Part shown: positions 7,543 to 15,788 of the stretch, piece after piece | Layout: each line of letters opens with the position of its first letter | Numbering within the stretch: position 1 is the first letter of the stretch | Assembly (NCBI RefSeq): GCF_040096015.1 | Contig: NZ_JBBMFO010000005.1 | Coordinates: 1 to 64,000 of the forward strand | Length of the DNA stretch: 64,000 nt | Reading direction: 5' to 3' | Origin: Peptoniphilus_A hominis | Lineage (GTDB): Bacteria; Bacillota; Clostridia; Tissierellales; Peptoniphilaceae | The notes under the pieces: generated by a model | What the model was told of the DNA's origin: nothing | Databases searched by the model: none | Seen by the model: the letters and a program-made list of their open reading frames with translations, nothing else | Translations under genes and position numbers: made by a program

Positions 7543-8517
7543 ATGAAAAATTTAAAGAAAATGGTAAAAGTTCTTGTATTAGGTGCCCTTGCTGCATCCC
7601 TTGTTGCTTGCAGTGGAGACAAAAAGGCAGAAAAAGAAAATGGCAAAATAAAAATTGGAGCAATTCAATATATTGAACACGTGTCCCTTGACAATGCCCT
7701 AAAGGGTTTTGAGGACAGGTTAAAGGAAGAAGGCATTGAGGCAGAAGTTGAAGTGGAAAATTTGCAAGGCGACCAAGCTTTAACTACTACTGCACCAAAA
7801 AAATTTGAAGGCGATGACTACAAATTAGTTTACGCTATTTCTACTCCAGCAGCACAGGGAGCAAAGACTGCTCTTCCTAATAAAAATATTGTCTATTCAG
7901 CAGTTACTGACCCAGTGGAAGCAGGACTAATTGAAGCTCCAGATAAAATTACAAACATCACTGGTGTTAATGATGCAGTTTCTGCCAAGGATCAAATCGA
8001 ATCCTTCTTAAAAATTTATCCTGACATAAAAACTATAGGAACAATTTTCTCAACTAATGAAGCCAATTCAAAGGTACAAGTGGAAGCTTTAGAGAAGGCT
8101 TGCCAAGAACTTGGACTTAAACTTGAAAGTGTTGGAATAAATAATATCAACGACATTGGTCAAGCTCTTTCAACTTTAACTGGAAAGATTAACGCTTACT
8201 ATGCCTTAACAGACAACACAGTTGCCTCAGCTGGTCCAATCCTTGCTGAAAATTTATTGAAGGAAAAAATTCCATCTCTTTCAGCAGAAGAGGGACAAGT
8301 TTCTAAGGGACTACTTATGAGCGAAGGCGTTGACTACTACGAACATGGAAGACAAGCAGCTGATCTTGCCATAAAAATTTTAAAGGGCGAAGACATTAAA
8401 AATCTTCACGCAGAAGACAACAAGACTTCAAAGAAAAAGGTAAATGGAAAAACTGCAGAGGCTCTTGGACTTGACCTCAACAACGAAAACCTAAAGGATG
8501 CTGAAATTTTAAAATAA
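7543..8517 (+). CDS. ABC importer receptor lipoprotein 1 (aromatic amino acid, Phe?)
   Basis: 324 residues of the ABC_sub_bind family (TrpX-like). A lipoprotein signal peptide ends in the lipobox LVAC (Cys at about 23), so the mature protein is tethered outside the membrane. The body is a two-lobed periplasmic-binding fold with family segments such as YAISTPAAQGAK, VTDPVEAGL, FSTNEANSK and ALTDNTVASAG. It is a clear paralogue of the next gene. It sits directly behind a T-box read as Phe, so phenylalanine is the inferred ligand. Relatives are usually annotated as tryptophan receptors. Confidence 0.85.
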   Translation: MKNLKKMVKVLVLGALAASLVACSGDKKAEKENGKIKIGAIQYIEHVSLDNALKGFEDRLKEEGIEAEVEVENLQGDQALTTTAPKKFEGDDYKLVYAISTPAAQGAKTALPNKNIVYSAVTDPVEAGLIEAPDKITNITGVNDAVSAKDQIESFLKIYPDIKTIGTIFSTNEANSKVQVEALEKACQELGLKLESVGINNINDIGQALSTLTGKINAYYALTDNTVASAGPILAENLLKEKIPSLSAEEGQVSKGLLMSEGVDYYEHGRQAADLAIKILKGEDIKNLHAEDNKTSKKKVNGKTAEALGLDLNNENLKDAEILK

Positions 8518-8579
8518 AAGGAATAAATTTCATTCAATAAAACTAAATAAAAAATTTTTTGGGAAAAATAAAAAAAGGC

Positions 8580-8608
8580 TTGACTTTGTTCTGCTACTAG
8601 AATATAAT
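8580..8608 (+). promoter_or_regulatory. SigA promoter of the Tyr T-box
   Basis: TTGACT (8580-8585), 17-nt spacer, TATAAT (8603-8608). Transcription should start near 8615. No terminator separates it from the upstream receptor gene. Confidence 0.87.
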
Positions 8609-8614
8609 CATTTT

Positions 8615-8872
8615 AATTTAATAAAAGCGTTGAAAGAGAAAAAAGAATTTTTGATGATTTAAGAGAGTTGCCGTCTGGTGCAAGGCAATACACGGAAATT
8701 TAACATACACTCTAAAGCTTATTTGTTGAAATTAGTAGGCAAGTACGGAAGCCACCGTTAACTGAGGCTAGAGGTTGTTAGACCTTAAAGTGAGGTAATC
8801 TTTTTAGATTATAAAATCGGGTGGTACCGCGAAGTCAGTCTTTCGTCCCAATGTGGATGAAAGGCTTTTTTT
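8615..8872 (+). ncRNA. T-box leader, specifier UAC (Tyr)
   Basis: A second T-box of the same build. The T-box GGGTGGTACCGCG is at 8819-8831; UGGU reads discriminator A, as in tRNA-Tyr. The specifier loop's 3' side reads TAC-A immediately before the closing CTCT (TAC at 8706-8708), in register with TTC-A in the Phe leader. The terminator is at 8837-8872. It should raise expression of the second receptor and of the shared permease and ATPase when tRNA-Tyr is uncharged. Confidence 0.88.
8837..8872 (+). terminator. T-box terminator (Tyr leader)
   Basis: 12-bp stem with two G-U pairs (8837-8848 with 8855-8866), followed by a T run. Confidence 0.85.
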
Positions 8873-8890
8873 ATTTTATGGAGGTTTTTT

Positions 8891-9880
8891 ATGAAATTTA
8901 GAAGAGTATTTGTTTTAGTTTTGTTGTCATTATTTTTAGTTTCTTGCTCAGTGGGTAAAAACGAGAAGCCAGTGGAAGAAACTGCAAAGGAAAGTGGAGA
9001 AGGCGCAAAGACAATTGGCATAATTCAAATTGCCGACCACATTGCCCTTGAAAGAGCGAGAAAGGGTTTTGAAGATGAAATAAAAAAGACAAACCCAGAT
9101 GTTGAAATTATTTCAAAAAATGCCAATGGAGATTTGACAGTTGTCCCATCAATTATTAAATCTTTCCAAGATAAAAAAGTTGATTTGATATACGCAATTG
9201 CAACTCCAGCTGCACAAGGTGCAAAGAATGGCGAAAAGGAAATTCCAATTATCTTTAACGCAGTAACTGATCCTGAAAGTGCAGACCTATTAAAGAACTT
9301 GGAAGAACCTGAAGGAAATATTACAGGCGTTAGCGATTACTTCTCCATAGAAGCACAACTTGAAGAAATGATAAGTATTTTCCCAGATATAAAAAACATT
9401 GGCGTAATGTTCTCTACTAACGAAGCCAATTCAAAATTCCAAATTGAAGAATTAAAGAAAGCAGCAGCAGGCTTTGGACTAAATGTAGTTGAAGTTGGAG
9501 TAAATAATATTAACGATGTATCAACGGCAATAAAGACAATTGAGCCGAAGATTGACATCTTCATGGCAATTACAGATAACACAGTTTCATCTGCATCAAC
9601 AATTATCGCAGAATCTTTAAAGGCTGCAAAAATTCCTTCCTTTGCATCAGAAGAAGGACCTGTTGAAAATGGAATCTTAATTAGTGCAGGCGTTGACTAT
9701 GTTGATCTTGGAAAGAAGGCAGCTGGCATGGCAAGTGAAATACTTGGCGGCAAAAAAGTTTCTGAAGTTCCAGTAGCTTTTTCAACTGAAACAAGAAAGG
9801 TTGTAAACAAAAAAACTGCTGATGCACTTGGACTAAGTGAAGACGATAATTTAATGAAAGACGCAAAGGTCGTTGAATAA
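8891..9880 (+). CDS. ABC importer receptor lipoprotein 2 (aromatic amino acid, Tyr?)
   Basis: 329 residues, paralogous to the receptor just upstream along its whole length; shared segments include FSTNEANSK, GVNNIND and ITDNTVSSAS. The lipobox LVSC places the lipidated Cys at about residue 20. It differs from copy 1 at many positions in the ligand-binding lobes, consistent with a different substrate. The Tyr T-box in front suggests tyrosine. GGAGG lies 5-8 nt before the ATG. It is followed after 32 nt by the permease gene, so it sits at the head of the receptor-permease-ATPase unit. Confidence 0.85.
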   Translation: MKFRRVFVLVLLSLFLVSCSVGKNEKPVEETAKESGEGAKTIGIIQIADHIALERARKGFEDEIKKTNPDVEIISKNANGDLTVVPSIIKSFQDKKVDLIYAIATPAAQGAKNGEKEIPIIFNAVTDPESADLLKNLEEPEGNITGVSDYFSIEAQLEEMISIFPDIKNIGVMFSTNEANSKFQIEELKKAAAGFGLNVVEVGVNNINDVSTAIKTIEPKIDIFMAITDNTVSSASTIIAESLKAAKIPSFASEEGPVENGILISAGVDYVDLGKKAAGMASEILGGKKVSEVPVAFSTETRKVVNKKTADALGLSEDDNLMKDAKVVE

Positions 9881-9912
9881 TAAATTCACGAAAATTTTTA
9901 GGAGGAAGAAAG

Positions 9913-10797
9913 TTGAATTCAGTAATAATGGAATCCATTGTCATGGGACTTATATTTTCCATATTGACAATAGGAGTAGTAATAACCTTTAAAATTTTAG
10001 ATTTTCCAGATATGTCTGTGGAAGGGACCTTTCCACTGGGAGCCTTTGTCTTTGCAAAGATGCTAACACTTGGGATGAACCCACTGCTTGCAATGCTATT
10101 TTCATTTATGGCAGGCGGCCTTGGCGGATATATAACTTATGTTTTATTTAGAAAATTTAAAATTCAGGCAATCCTTGCAGGGATTTTGACTATGACATTT
10201 TTATATTCAGTTAACTTGAGAATCACTGGCACGCCAAATGTTACCTTCTTTGATTATAAAACTGTTTTTCAACTTTTTGAAAGCCTACCAAAGATTGTAA
10301 TCTTAATTATTATGACCCTAATAATAAAAATTGCCTTGGACTGGTTCTTAAAGACAGAAAGAGGCTACCTCTTATTGGCAACAGGGGACAATGAAAGTCT
10401 AGTAAAGGCTCTTGGCAAAAACCCAGACAAGTACATTGCCATAGGTCTCATAATATCAAATGCCCTTGCAGCTTTGGCAGGAGCCTTAATGGCACAGTCA
10501 AATGGCTACGCTGACATTACTATGGGTCAAGCTATAATCGTATCAGCTCTTGCATCAGTTATAATAGGCGATGCCTTTTTAAAGAACGCAAACTTTTTAA
10601 ATAGAACAACAAGGGCAATAATCGGAGCAATAATTTATAGAATCATTTACGGCATAGCCCTTTACATTGGACTTGCTCCAAGTGATTTAAAGGGAATAAC
10701 TGCAATAATAGTAGTATTCTTTATAGTTTATAACAATGTCTCCTCCAAAGGACTATCTGTATTAAAGGGAAAGAGGGAAGAAAATGCTAAAAATTAA
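9913..10797 (+). CDS. ABC importer permease (TrpY-like)
   Basis: 294 residues, eight to nine hydrophobic segments, of the BPD_transp_2 permease class used by TrpXYZ- and BMP-type importers. It forms the membrane channel for the receptors encoded upstream. The TTG at 9913 is chosen because AGGAGG ends 7 nt before it; the ATG at 9928 is too far from that site. It overlaps the ATPase gene by 14 nt. Only one permease is encoded for two receptors, so both must dock on it unless other copies exist elsewhere. Confidence 0.85.
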   Translation: MNSVIMESIVMGLIFSILTIGVVITFKILDFPDMSVEGTFPLGAFVFAKMLTLGMNPLLAMLFSFMAGGLGGYITYVLFRKFKIQAILAGILTMTFLYSVNLRITGTPNVTFFDYKTVFQLFESLPKIVILIIMTLIIKIALDWFLKTERGYLLLATGDNESLVKALGKNPDKYIAIGLIISNALAALAGALMAQSNGYADITMGQAIIVSALASVIIGDAFLKNANFLNRTTRAIIGAIIYRIIYGIALYIGLAPSDLKGITAIIVVFFIVYNNVSSKGLSVLKGKREENAKN

Positions 10798-11605
10798 TAA
10801 TATATCAAAAACTTTTTACAAGGGAATGGAAGAAGAAAATCAAGTATTTAATAACTTTTCCCTTGAAATCGAAGACAATAAGTGCGTTGCAATTTTAGGA
10901 CCAAATGGTTGTGGCAAGTCTACACTATTTAACATGATAAGTGGTTCACTTAACCCAGACAAGGGAGAGATTCTCTTAGACGATGTGGACATTGCAAAAT
11001 TATCTGAAGACAAGAGGGCAATTGATATTGGAAAGGTAAACCAAGACCCATCAAAGGGAGTTTGTCAAAGCTTAAATATTTTGGAAAATATGTCTATGGC
11101 ATTTAAGAAGGGCAACAAATTTACCTTCAAAAAATTAATCGACAAGAACAACAATGAAAAAATAATTGAAAAACTAAAATCCATTGACCTTGGGCTTGAA
11201 AACAAATTAAAGACACAAGTAAAATTTTTATCAGGTGGACAAAGACAATCACTATCTCTATTAATGGCGACAGTAAAAAAGCCAAAGATACTTTTACTTG
11301 ATGAACACACAGCAGCCCTTGATCCGAAGACATCAAAGCTAATCATGGATAAGACTAATGATTTAATAAAAAAAGAAAAGATCACAACCCTTATGATCAC
11401 TCACAACTTGAAAAACGCCATAGAATATTCTGACAGAATAATAATGCTAAATAAGGGCGAAGTTGTTCTAGACATTCTTCCAAGCCAAGTGACAGAAGAA
11501 GAATTAAATAGAATTTACAACGAAAAAATCGAAGAATCAAATAACCTAGAATCAGAAAAAATAAAAAATTTAGAAAATATGAAACAAATAGAAAAAATCG
11601 CATAA
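10784..11605 (+). CDS. ABC importer ATPase (TrpZ-like)
   Basis: 273 residues. It drives the aromatic amino-acid importer from the cytoplasmic face. All ABC motifs are present: Walker A GPNGCGKST (about 39-47), Q-loop VNQDPS, signature LSGGQRQS, Walker B ILLLDEHTAALDP and switch ITHN. The C-terminal 40 residues are a charged extension rich in Glu, Asn and Lys. It is translationally coupled to the permease and is the last gene before a strong terminator. Confidence 0.92.
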   Translation: MLKINNISKTFYKGMEEENQVFNNFSLEIEDNKCVAILGPNGCGKSTLFNMISGSLNPDKGEILLDDVDIAKLSEDKRAIDIGKVNQDPSKGVCQSLNILENMSMAFKKGNKFTFKKLIDKNNNEKIIEKLKSIDLGLENKLKTQVKFLSGGQRQSLSLLMATVKKPKILLLDEHTAALDPKTSKLIMDKTNDLIKKEKITTLMITHNLKNAIEYSDRIIMLNKGEVVLDILPSQVTEEELNRIYNEKIEESNNLESEKIKNLENMKQIEKIA

Positions 11606-11625
11606 ACCTCATAAAATAATTGCAT

Positions 11626-11663
11626 GGAAAAAGTCCTACCTTTTGTCGGGTAGGGCTTTTTCC
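11626..11663. terminator. Bidirectional terminator
   Basis: A 15-bp stem (11626-11640 with 11649-11663, one G-U) with A-rich and T-rich arms. It lies between the convergent ATPase and anti-sigma genes and can end both transcripts. Confidence 0.85.
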
Positions 11664-11676
11664 TTAATGTAGAATT

Positions 11677-12717
11677 TTATTTTAAAGTGAGAGTAAACTC
11701 GTCACCAACTTTTTGTTCTCCAATAGGCATTTCTTTGCCGTCATAGCTGTGAACTGTCACTCTGTATAATTGGCATTTTAGTGTTTTGATTTCATTTAAA
11801 AGTTCATCGGCAGTGACTTTGCTAGTGACTGGTGAAAAGTAAAGGTTGGATTTGTTTTTCTCTGCTTCACAAGTTTCAAAATAAACAAATCTGTCCTTGG
11901 GATCTCTTGCTTTTATTGAATAAAGATATCCATCTTCGGTGTCAGGATAGCTTAGTACAATTTTTTGTGAAGCTGGGCTTGTAGTAAAGCTTTCAATGAC
12001 AATATTATTAGTATCTGGAATAGTAAAGTCCTTTGCTATAAGATTTTTATTCATTTTCATTTGAGACATATCTATATTTGTTGAAAGATTAATTTTTTTC
12101 TTGTCTCCTAAAAACTCATCGAAGAAAAATTCTAAATTAACTTTGCCTTCTTTTGGCAAGGAGTCTTCTAAATCATATTTAAGAGTATAGACATTTACTT
12201 TTTCATCTTCAGGTAAAGTATATCCAGAGCCAGTAGAACTAAGAATATTATTTTTCTTGCCATTAACCTTAAGTTCAGTTAGGTTAACTTCTCCAGAGAG
12301 CATTTTTTCTGAGTCATTTAGACTCAAAATTACAGTGTATAAATTGTTATCTTCAATAATAAATTTATCAAAAATATATTTTTTGCCATTTATTTTAAAA
12401 GCTTCGTTTAAATTTATGCTGTACTCATCAACTTCTCTTGATAAACCCATGGCATCAGATAAGGTAATTTTAAAGTTACTTGCTAATTCTCTTGTCTTTG
12501 CCAATACATAACCACCAGATGTGTAGTTTGATATGCCAAAAACTAAAATAAGTGATGCTGCTATTGCCGCCACTCTTTTATTAAACTTATTTTTCTTGTT
12601 TTTTATTTTTAATGATCTCACAGTTCTTTTAAGATTTTCTCTTTCAAAATCATTAAGAGGAACTTCTTCATATTCAATTTTCATGTCGTTTAACTCATCA
12701 TAAATATTATTTTTCAT
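11677..12717 (-). CDS. DUF4179-type membrane anti-sigma candidate
   Basis: 346 residues. A cytoplasmic N-terminus of about 47 residues is followed by a single membrane helix (about 48-66) and a long outer domain rich in beta strands. This matches DUF4179 proteins that pair with ECF sigma factors as anti-sigma regulators. Its start lies inside the end of the upstream sigma-factor gene (11-nt overlap), so the two are made together. The signal it senses is unknown. AT content is higher than in neighbouring housekeeping genes. Confidence 0.75.
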   Translation of the reverse strand: MKNNIYDELNDMKIEYEEVPLNDFERENLKRTVRSLKIKNKKNKFNKRVAAIAASLILVFGISNYTSGGYVLAKTRELASNFKITLSDAMGLSREVDEYSINLNEAFKINGKKYIFDKFIIEDNNLYTVILSLNDSEKMLSGEVNLTELKVNGKKNNILSSTGSGYTLPEDEKVNVYTLKYDLEDSLPKEGKVNLEFFFDEFLGDKKKINLSTNIDMSQMKMNKNLIAKDFTIPDTNNIVIESFTTSPASQKIVLSYPDTEDGYLYSIKARDPKDRFVYFETCEAEKNKSNLYFSPVTSKVTADELLNEIKTLKCQLYRVTVHSYDGKEMPIGEQKVGDEFTLTLK

Positions 12718-13228
12718 AAAAACTTTCCCTCCATTTTTTTAAAAAATTTCTTCCTCTGCTAACTTTTTTATAGGCATTTGCTGTGGAAATATTTTGTTTA
12801 GATGCTGCCTCTTTATAGGAAAGACCATGGATAAAAATATTTTCAAAAAGTTTTTTGTCTTCGTCATTTAAAAGTGAAAGGATTTCTTCTATTTCTAGAT
12901 TTGAAGATAAATCTGAATCGACGATTTTTGAATCTTCATCTAGTCTAAGGCTTTCAAATTTAATTTCTTTTCTAAGAATATCTATGGCTCTATACTTAGC
13001 AACAAGAGCACACCAGTTTTTAAAAGTAGACCTACTTGAATCAAAGTATTTAATATTTTGCCATATACTTAAAAGTGCGTCATTCATGGCTTCTTCCCAA
13101 AGGTTTGGATATTTCCAAAGCGTTTTTGAAATAACTCCCTTTAATATTTTTCCGTACTCTTCAATAAATATATAAAGGGCATCTTCATCTTTATTTTTTA
13201 GCCTTTCTATCAAGTCTTTATTATCCAT
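12707..13228 (-). CDS. ECF-type RNA polymerase sigma factor
   Basis: 173 residues. Region 2 includes ILKGVISKTLWKYPNLWEEA and the -10-binding helix FKNWCALVAKYRAIDILRKE. Region 4 includes FIHGLSYKEAASKQNIS followed by a recognition helix. No region 1 or 3 is present, as in ECF (group IV) sigma factors. AGGAGG lies 4-5 nt before the ATG. With the overlapping membrane protein gene it forms a sigma/anti-sigma unit. No ECF-type promoter could be recognised upstream, so target and autoregulation are open. Confidence 0.88.
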   Translation of the reverse strand: MDNKDLIERLKNKDEDALYIFIEEYGKILKGVISKTLWKYPNLWEEAMNDALLSIWQNIKYFDSSRSTFKNWCALVAKYRAIDILRKEIKFESLRLDEDSKIVDSDLSSNLEIEEILSLLNDEDKKLFENIFIHGLSYKEAASKQNISTANAYKKVSRGRNFLKKWRESFYEK

Positions 13229-13317
13229 ATTTCCTCCTTCACTAATATATTCGTGATAGAGATAATAATTCTGACAAATTTTTAAAAATAGAATTTATGA
13301 AAAATAATTTTGAGCAC

Positions 13318-13354
13318 AAAAAAACTACTTTGGCTTAACCAAAATAGTTTTTTT
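13318..13354. terminator. Bidirectional terminator
   Basis: 11-bp stem (13323-13333 with 13339-13349) flanked by A7 and T7. It ends the minus-strand ABC-2 operon and insulates the sigma-factor gene. Confidence 0.8.
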
Positions 13355-13357
13355 AAA

Positions 13358-14197
13358 TTAATATTTAAGTTCCTTGCTTGAATAGATTGTGTAAGTCAAT
13401 ACTATCATGAGGATAAATATGACTGCATTTGCTATTATGCCAAATAGGTTTAAGTCTGCACTGACAAAGCTATAAGGTCTAAAGGCTTCGTTAGGGAAGT
13501 AAGATACAACCATGCCAAAGACATCGCCCATAACTTTTCCTACAATTGTAAGTAGTACAATTAAGAATACAAATAGTGCAGCTACTGCATCTTGGTGTAG
13601 TGAAGATTTTGACATTGAAGAGAAGAAGTAGCCAATGGACATAAATACTAGACCTGAGCCAAGTAGTCCAACGAAAACTTTTACTACTGCTTCAAAAATT
13701 TCAAAGCTTGTTATTTCAGCAGCATCACTTGCTCCAATTCCTATGGAAGAAATTCCAAGAACAAGTCCAACTGTTGCAAGTCCCATTATTATTAAAAATA
13801 AAATATAAGTCAACAAGTTGGCGGCAATTTTTCCTGTTACAATTTCTGATTTTGAAATTGGGTTTGAATAAATGTATTCAATGTTGCCTGAGCTTTGTTC
13901 CTTAGCAAGGGAGCTTGCTCCAAGTTGCATTGCAAATACAAATATTAAAACTGCAAGGTAATGGTAAACAAGGGCAAGGTAATCGCCAATATTTACTATG
14001 TCCATGCCTTCATAAACTCCCAAAATATTTCTAGTTGGCTCGTTAAAGCTTTCCATAACTGAATTAAATAGTGAGTTCATTTGTGACTCTGCAAGGAAAG
14101 GATAGAAGGCAAGCATAAGTCCAAGTAAAATTATTAGGACGATTGCCCAAGATATCATCTTTGCAAAATTTGATTTAAATTCCATATTAAATATCAT
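13358..14197 (-). CDS. ABC-2 type transporter permease
   Basis: 279 residues with six predicted membrane helices. It shows the ABC-2 layout of one N-terminal helix, a large outer loop (about 40-85), then a conserved LAKEQSSGNIEYIYSNPISK segment and five further helices. Such permeases export drugs, lipids or peptides or act as integral membrane sensors; the substrate is unknown. AGGAGG sits 6 nt before ATG 14197. It overlaps the ATPase gene by 11 nt and is its obvious partner. Confidence 0.85.
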   Translation of the reverse strand: MIFNMEFKSNFAKMISWAIVLIILLGLMLAFYPFLAESQMNSLFNSVMESFNEPTRNILGVYEGMDIVNIGDYLALVYHYLAVLIFVFAMQLGASSLAKEQSSGNIEYIYSNPISKSEIVTGKIAANLLTYILFLIIMGLATVGLVLGISSIGIGASDAAEITSFEIFEAVVKVFVGLLGSGLVFMSIGYFFSSMSKSSLHQDAVAALFVFLIVLLTIVGKVMGDVFGMVVSYFPNEAFRPYSFVSADLNLFGIIANAVIFILMIVLTYTIYSSKELKY

Positions 14198-15554
14198 CTT
14201 TATCCTCCTTTAGCCTTGTCTCTTCTGTTGCATTAAAGACGCCTTCATCAGAGGTTTTAAAAATAATTGTATCGTCTTTTCTATTTTCTTCTGAACTGTC
14301 GTGGAAAATTTCTGTATTATCAACAAAGTTTTCTTCTACTTTAGGCTCAACTTCATTAATTGTTTCTGCTTTTTCATTTTCTAATTCAGGAGAAACTTCT
14401 TCTTTTATTTCAGGAGATTTTTCTTCTCCAAGGACAACTTTATCTTCATCGACAAAAAGATTTGTCTTTGTGTTGTGAATTACATCTTTTTCCGAATTTT
14501 CTAAATTGACGCCTTCTACTTCAGAAAAATTATTTTCTGCATCTCTAATTTTTATTGTGCTTTCTGTCACTCCATTAACTTCGGAAGTTTCAAGACCACT
14601 TTTAGAAATTTTTTCTGTAGGAGTCTCTTCTGCATCTTTTACTGGAGCAGGAGCTTTTCTTCTAGGAAGCTTTGCATTTTCTCCCTTGTAGTAAGCATTT
14701 ACCTTGTCAGATAATTTTGCATCTTCAAGTACATAATTTTCAAGGGCTTCTTCATAGATCACCTTTGAAAGTTCAGGAAGAGCTCCATCATAGTAGAGGA
14801 TTGTTTCATCTTCCTCATCCTTAATAATTCTTGCGCCAATGGAAGTAAAGTAATTTAAATTTCCTCTGTAAGAGTCAATTTTTAAAACCTTGTCTCCAGC
14901 TGCCTTTACATTATTGTATTCAGTGTCTTGGATTTTTCCATCAGACAAGTAGGCAATTCTTGAAGAATATTTTTTAGCCTGTCTAAGAGAATCAGATAGT
15001 AGTAAAACTGTTAAGCCTTCACTTTCATTTAATTTTTTCACATGAGAGAAGAGTCTATCTATATCCTTTTCTTCTAAAAATTTTGCTGGAGAGTCTAAGA
15101 TTAAAAGTCTTGGTTTTATAACTAAGGCATTAATAATTGCAAAGAGTTTTCTTTCTCTATCTCTTAAGTCGCAAATGCGAAGGTTTGAATTAAATTCAAA
15201 ATAATCACAAAGGACATCAATGTCTTCTGTGTTAGACAAACCATGTGCGCTAAGTGTCTTCTTTAGTAAAGTATAAGATTTTATCTTTGAATCGAAAATC
15301 ATATCTTCAGATACGAAGGACACAGTTTCTTTTATTTCTTTTGATTCCTTAAATGAATCCATATCATAAACCCTAATAGATCCACTACCAGGTTTTAAGT
15401 ATCCCATTATAATTCTAGCAAGAGTTGTCTTTCCGGAGTTTTCTGTTCCAAGAAGAGAGAAAAATTCGCCATCTAAAATTTCTAAATTTAAATTTGATAA
15501 GACTTTTTCCTTGCCCTTGCGTTTTGTCAGGTCATTTATGACGATGGCACTCAT
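14187..15554 (-). CDS. Degenerate ABC ATPase with acidic tail
   Basis: 455 residues. Residues 1-215 are an ABC ATPase domain of the ABC-2/YtrB type, and Walker A GTENSGKTT (36-44) is intact. Other catalytic parts are lost: Walker B reads LLILDSPAKF, with Ser155 in place of the catalytic Glu; the signature reads DLRDRERKL instead of an LSGGQ form; and the switch His is replaced (LLSDSL, 187-188). From about 290 to the end is an acidic, Glu-rich, low-complexity tail, unusual for this family. ATG 15554 follows GAGGTG; an upstream ATG frame extension lacks a site. ATP binding without efficient hydrolysis is inferred. Confidence 0.8.
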   Translation of the reverse strand: MSAIVINDLTKRKGKEKVLSNLNLEILDGEFFSLLGTENSGKTTLARIIMGYLKPGSGSIRVYDMDSFKESKEIKETVSFVSEDMIFDSKIKSYTLLKKTLSAHGLSNTEDIDVLCDYFEFNSNLRICDLRDRERKLFAIINALVIKPRLLILDSPAKFLEEKDIDRLFSHVKKLNESEGLTVLLLSDSLRQAKKYSSRIAYLSDGKIQDTEYNNVKAAGDKVLKIDSYRGNLNYFTSIGARIIKDEEDETILYYDGALPELSKVIYEEALENYVLEDAKLSDKVNAYYKGENAKLPRRKAPAPVKDAEETPTEKISKSGLETSEVNGVTESTIKIRDAENNFSEVEGVNLENSEKDVIHNTKTNLFVDEDKVVLGEEKSPEIKEEVSPELENEKAETINEVEPKVEENFVDNTEIFHDSSEENRKDDTIIFKTSDEGVFNATEETRLKEDKDDI

Positions 15555-15585
15555 ACTATTCACCTCTTTAATAATTGATAAACTC

Positions 15586-15591
15586 ATTATA
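15586..15591 (-). promoter_or_regulatory. Possible -10 box of the ABC-2 operon
   Basis: Minus-strand TATAAT preceded by TTG. No -35 at normal spacing is visible. The rest of 15555-15735 is AT-rich with no other structure that I can see. Confidence 0.33.
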
Positions 15592-15735
15592 CAATAAAAA
15601 ATAGCTAAATAAAAGTTAAGAGTGGATTTATAATTGCTTGGCAAAAAATTTTTAGAGAAAAAACATCGATTAATAAGTCGAAAATTTTAAAATCATAGAA
15701 AAATTTATTGCAAATCTTTTAATGAGGAAAATTAA

Positions 15736-15764
15736 ATGACGACTTGTCTCGCCTGTGATATAAT
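15736..15764 (+). promoter_or_regulatory. Putative ychF promoter
   Basis: Extended -10 TGA-TATAAT (hexamer 15759-15764) with ATGACG (15736-15741) at 17-nt spacing. Confidence 0.5.
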
Positions 15765-15788
15765 TTTAACTTGAATGGAGGTTTTCTA

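Noticed and set aside
7254..8872. Tryptophan T-boxes, as expected from the TrpXYZ-like family
   Set aside because: No TGG occurs at the specifier position of either leader; the codons in register with the verified Thr leader are TTC and TAC.
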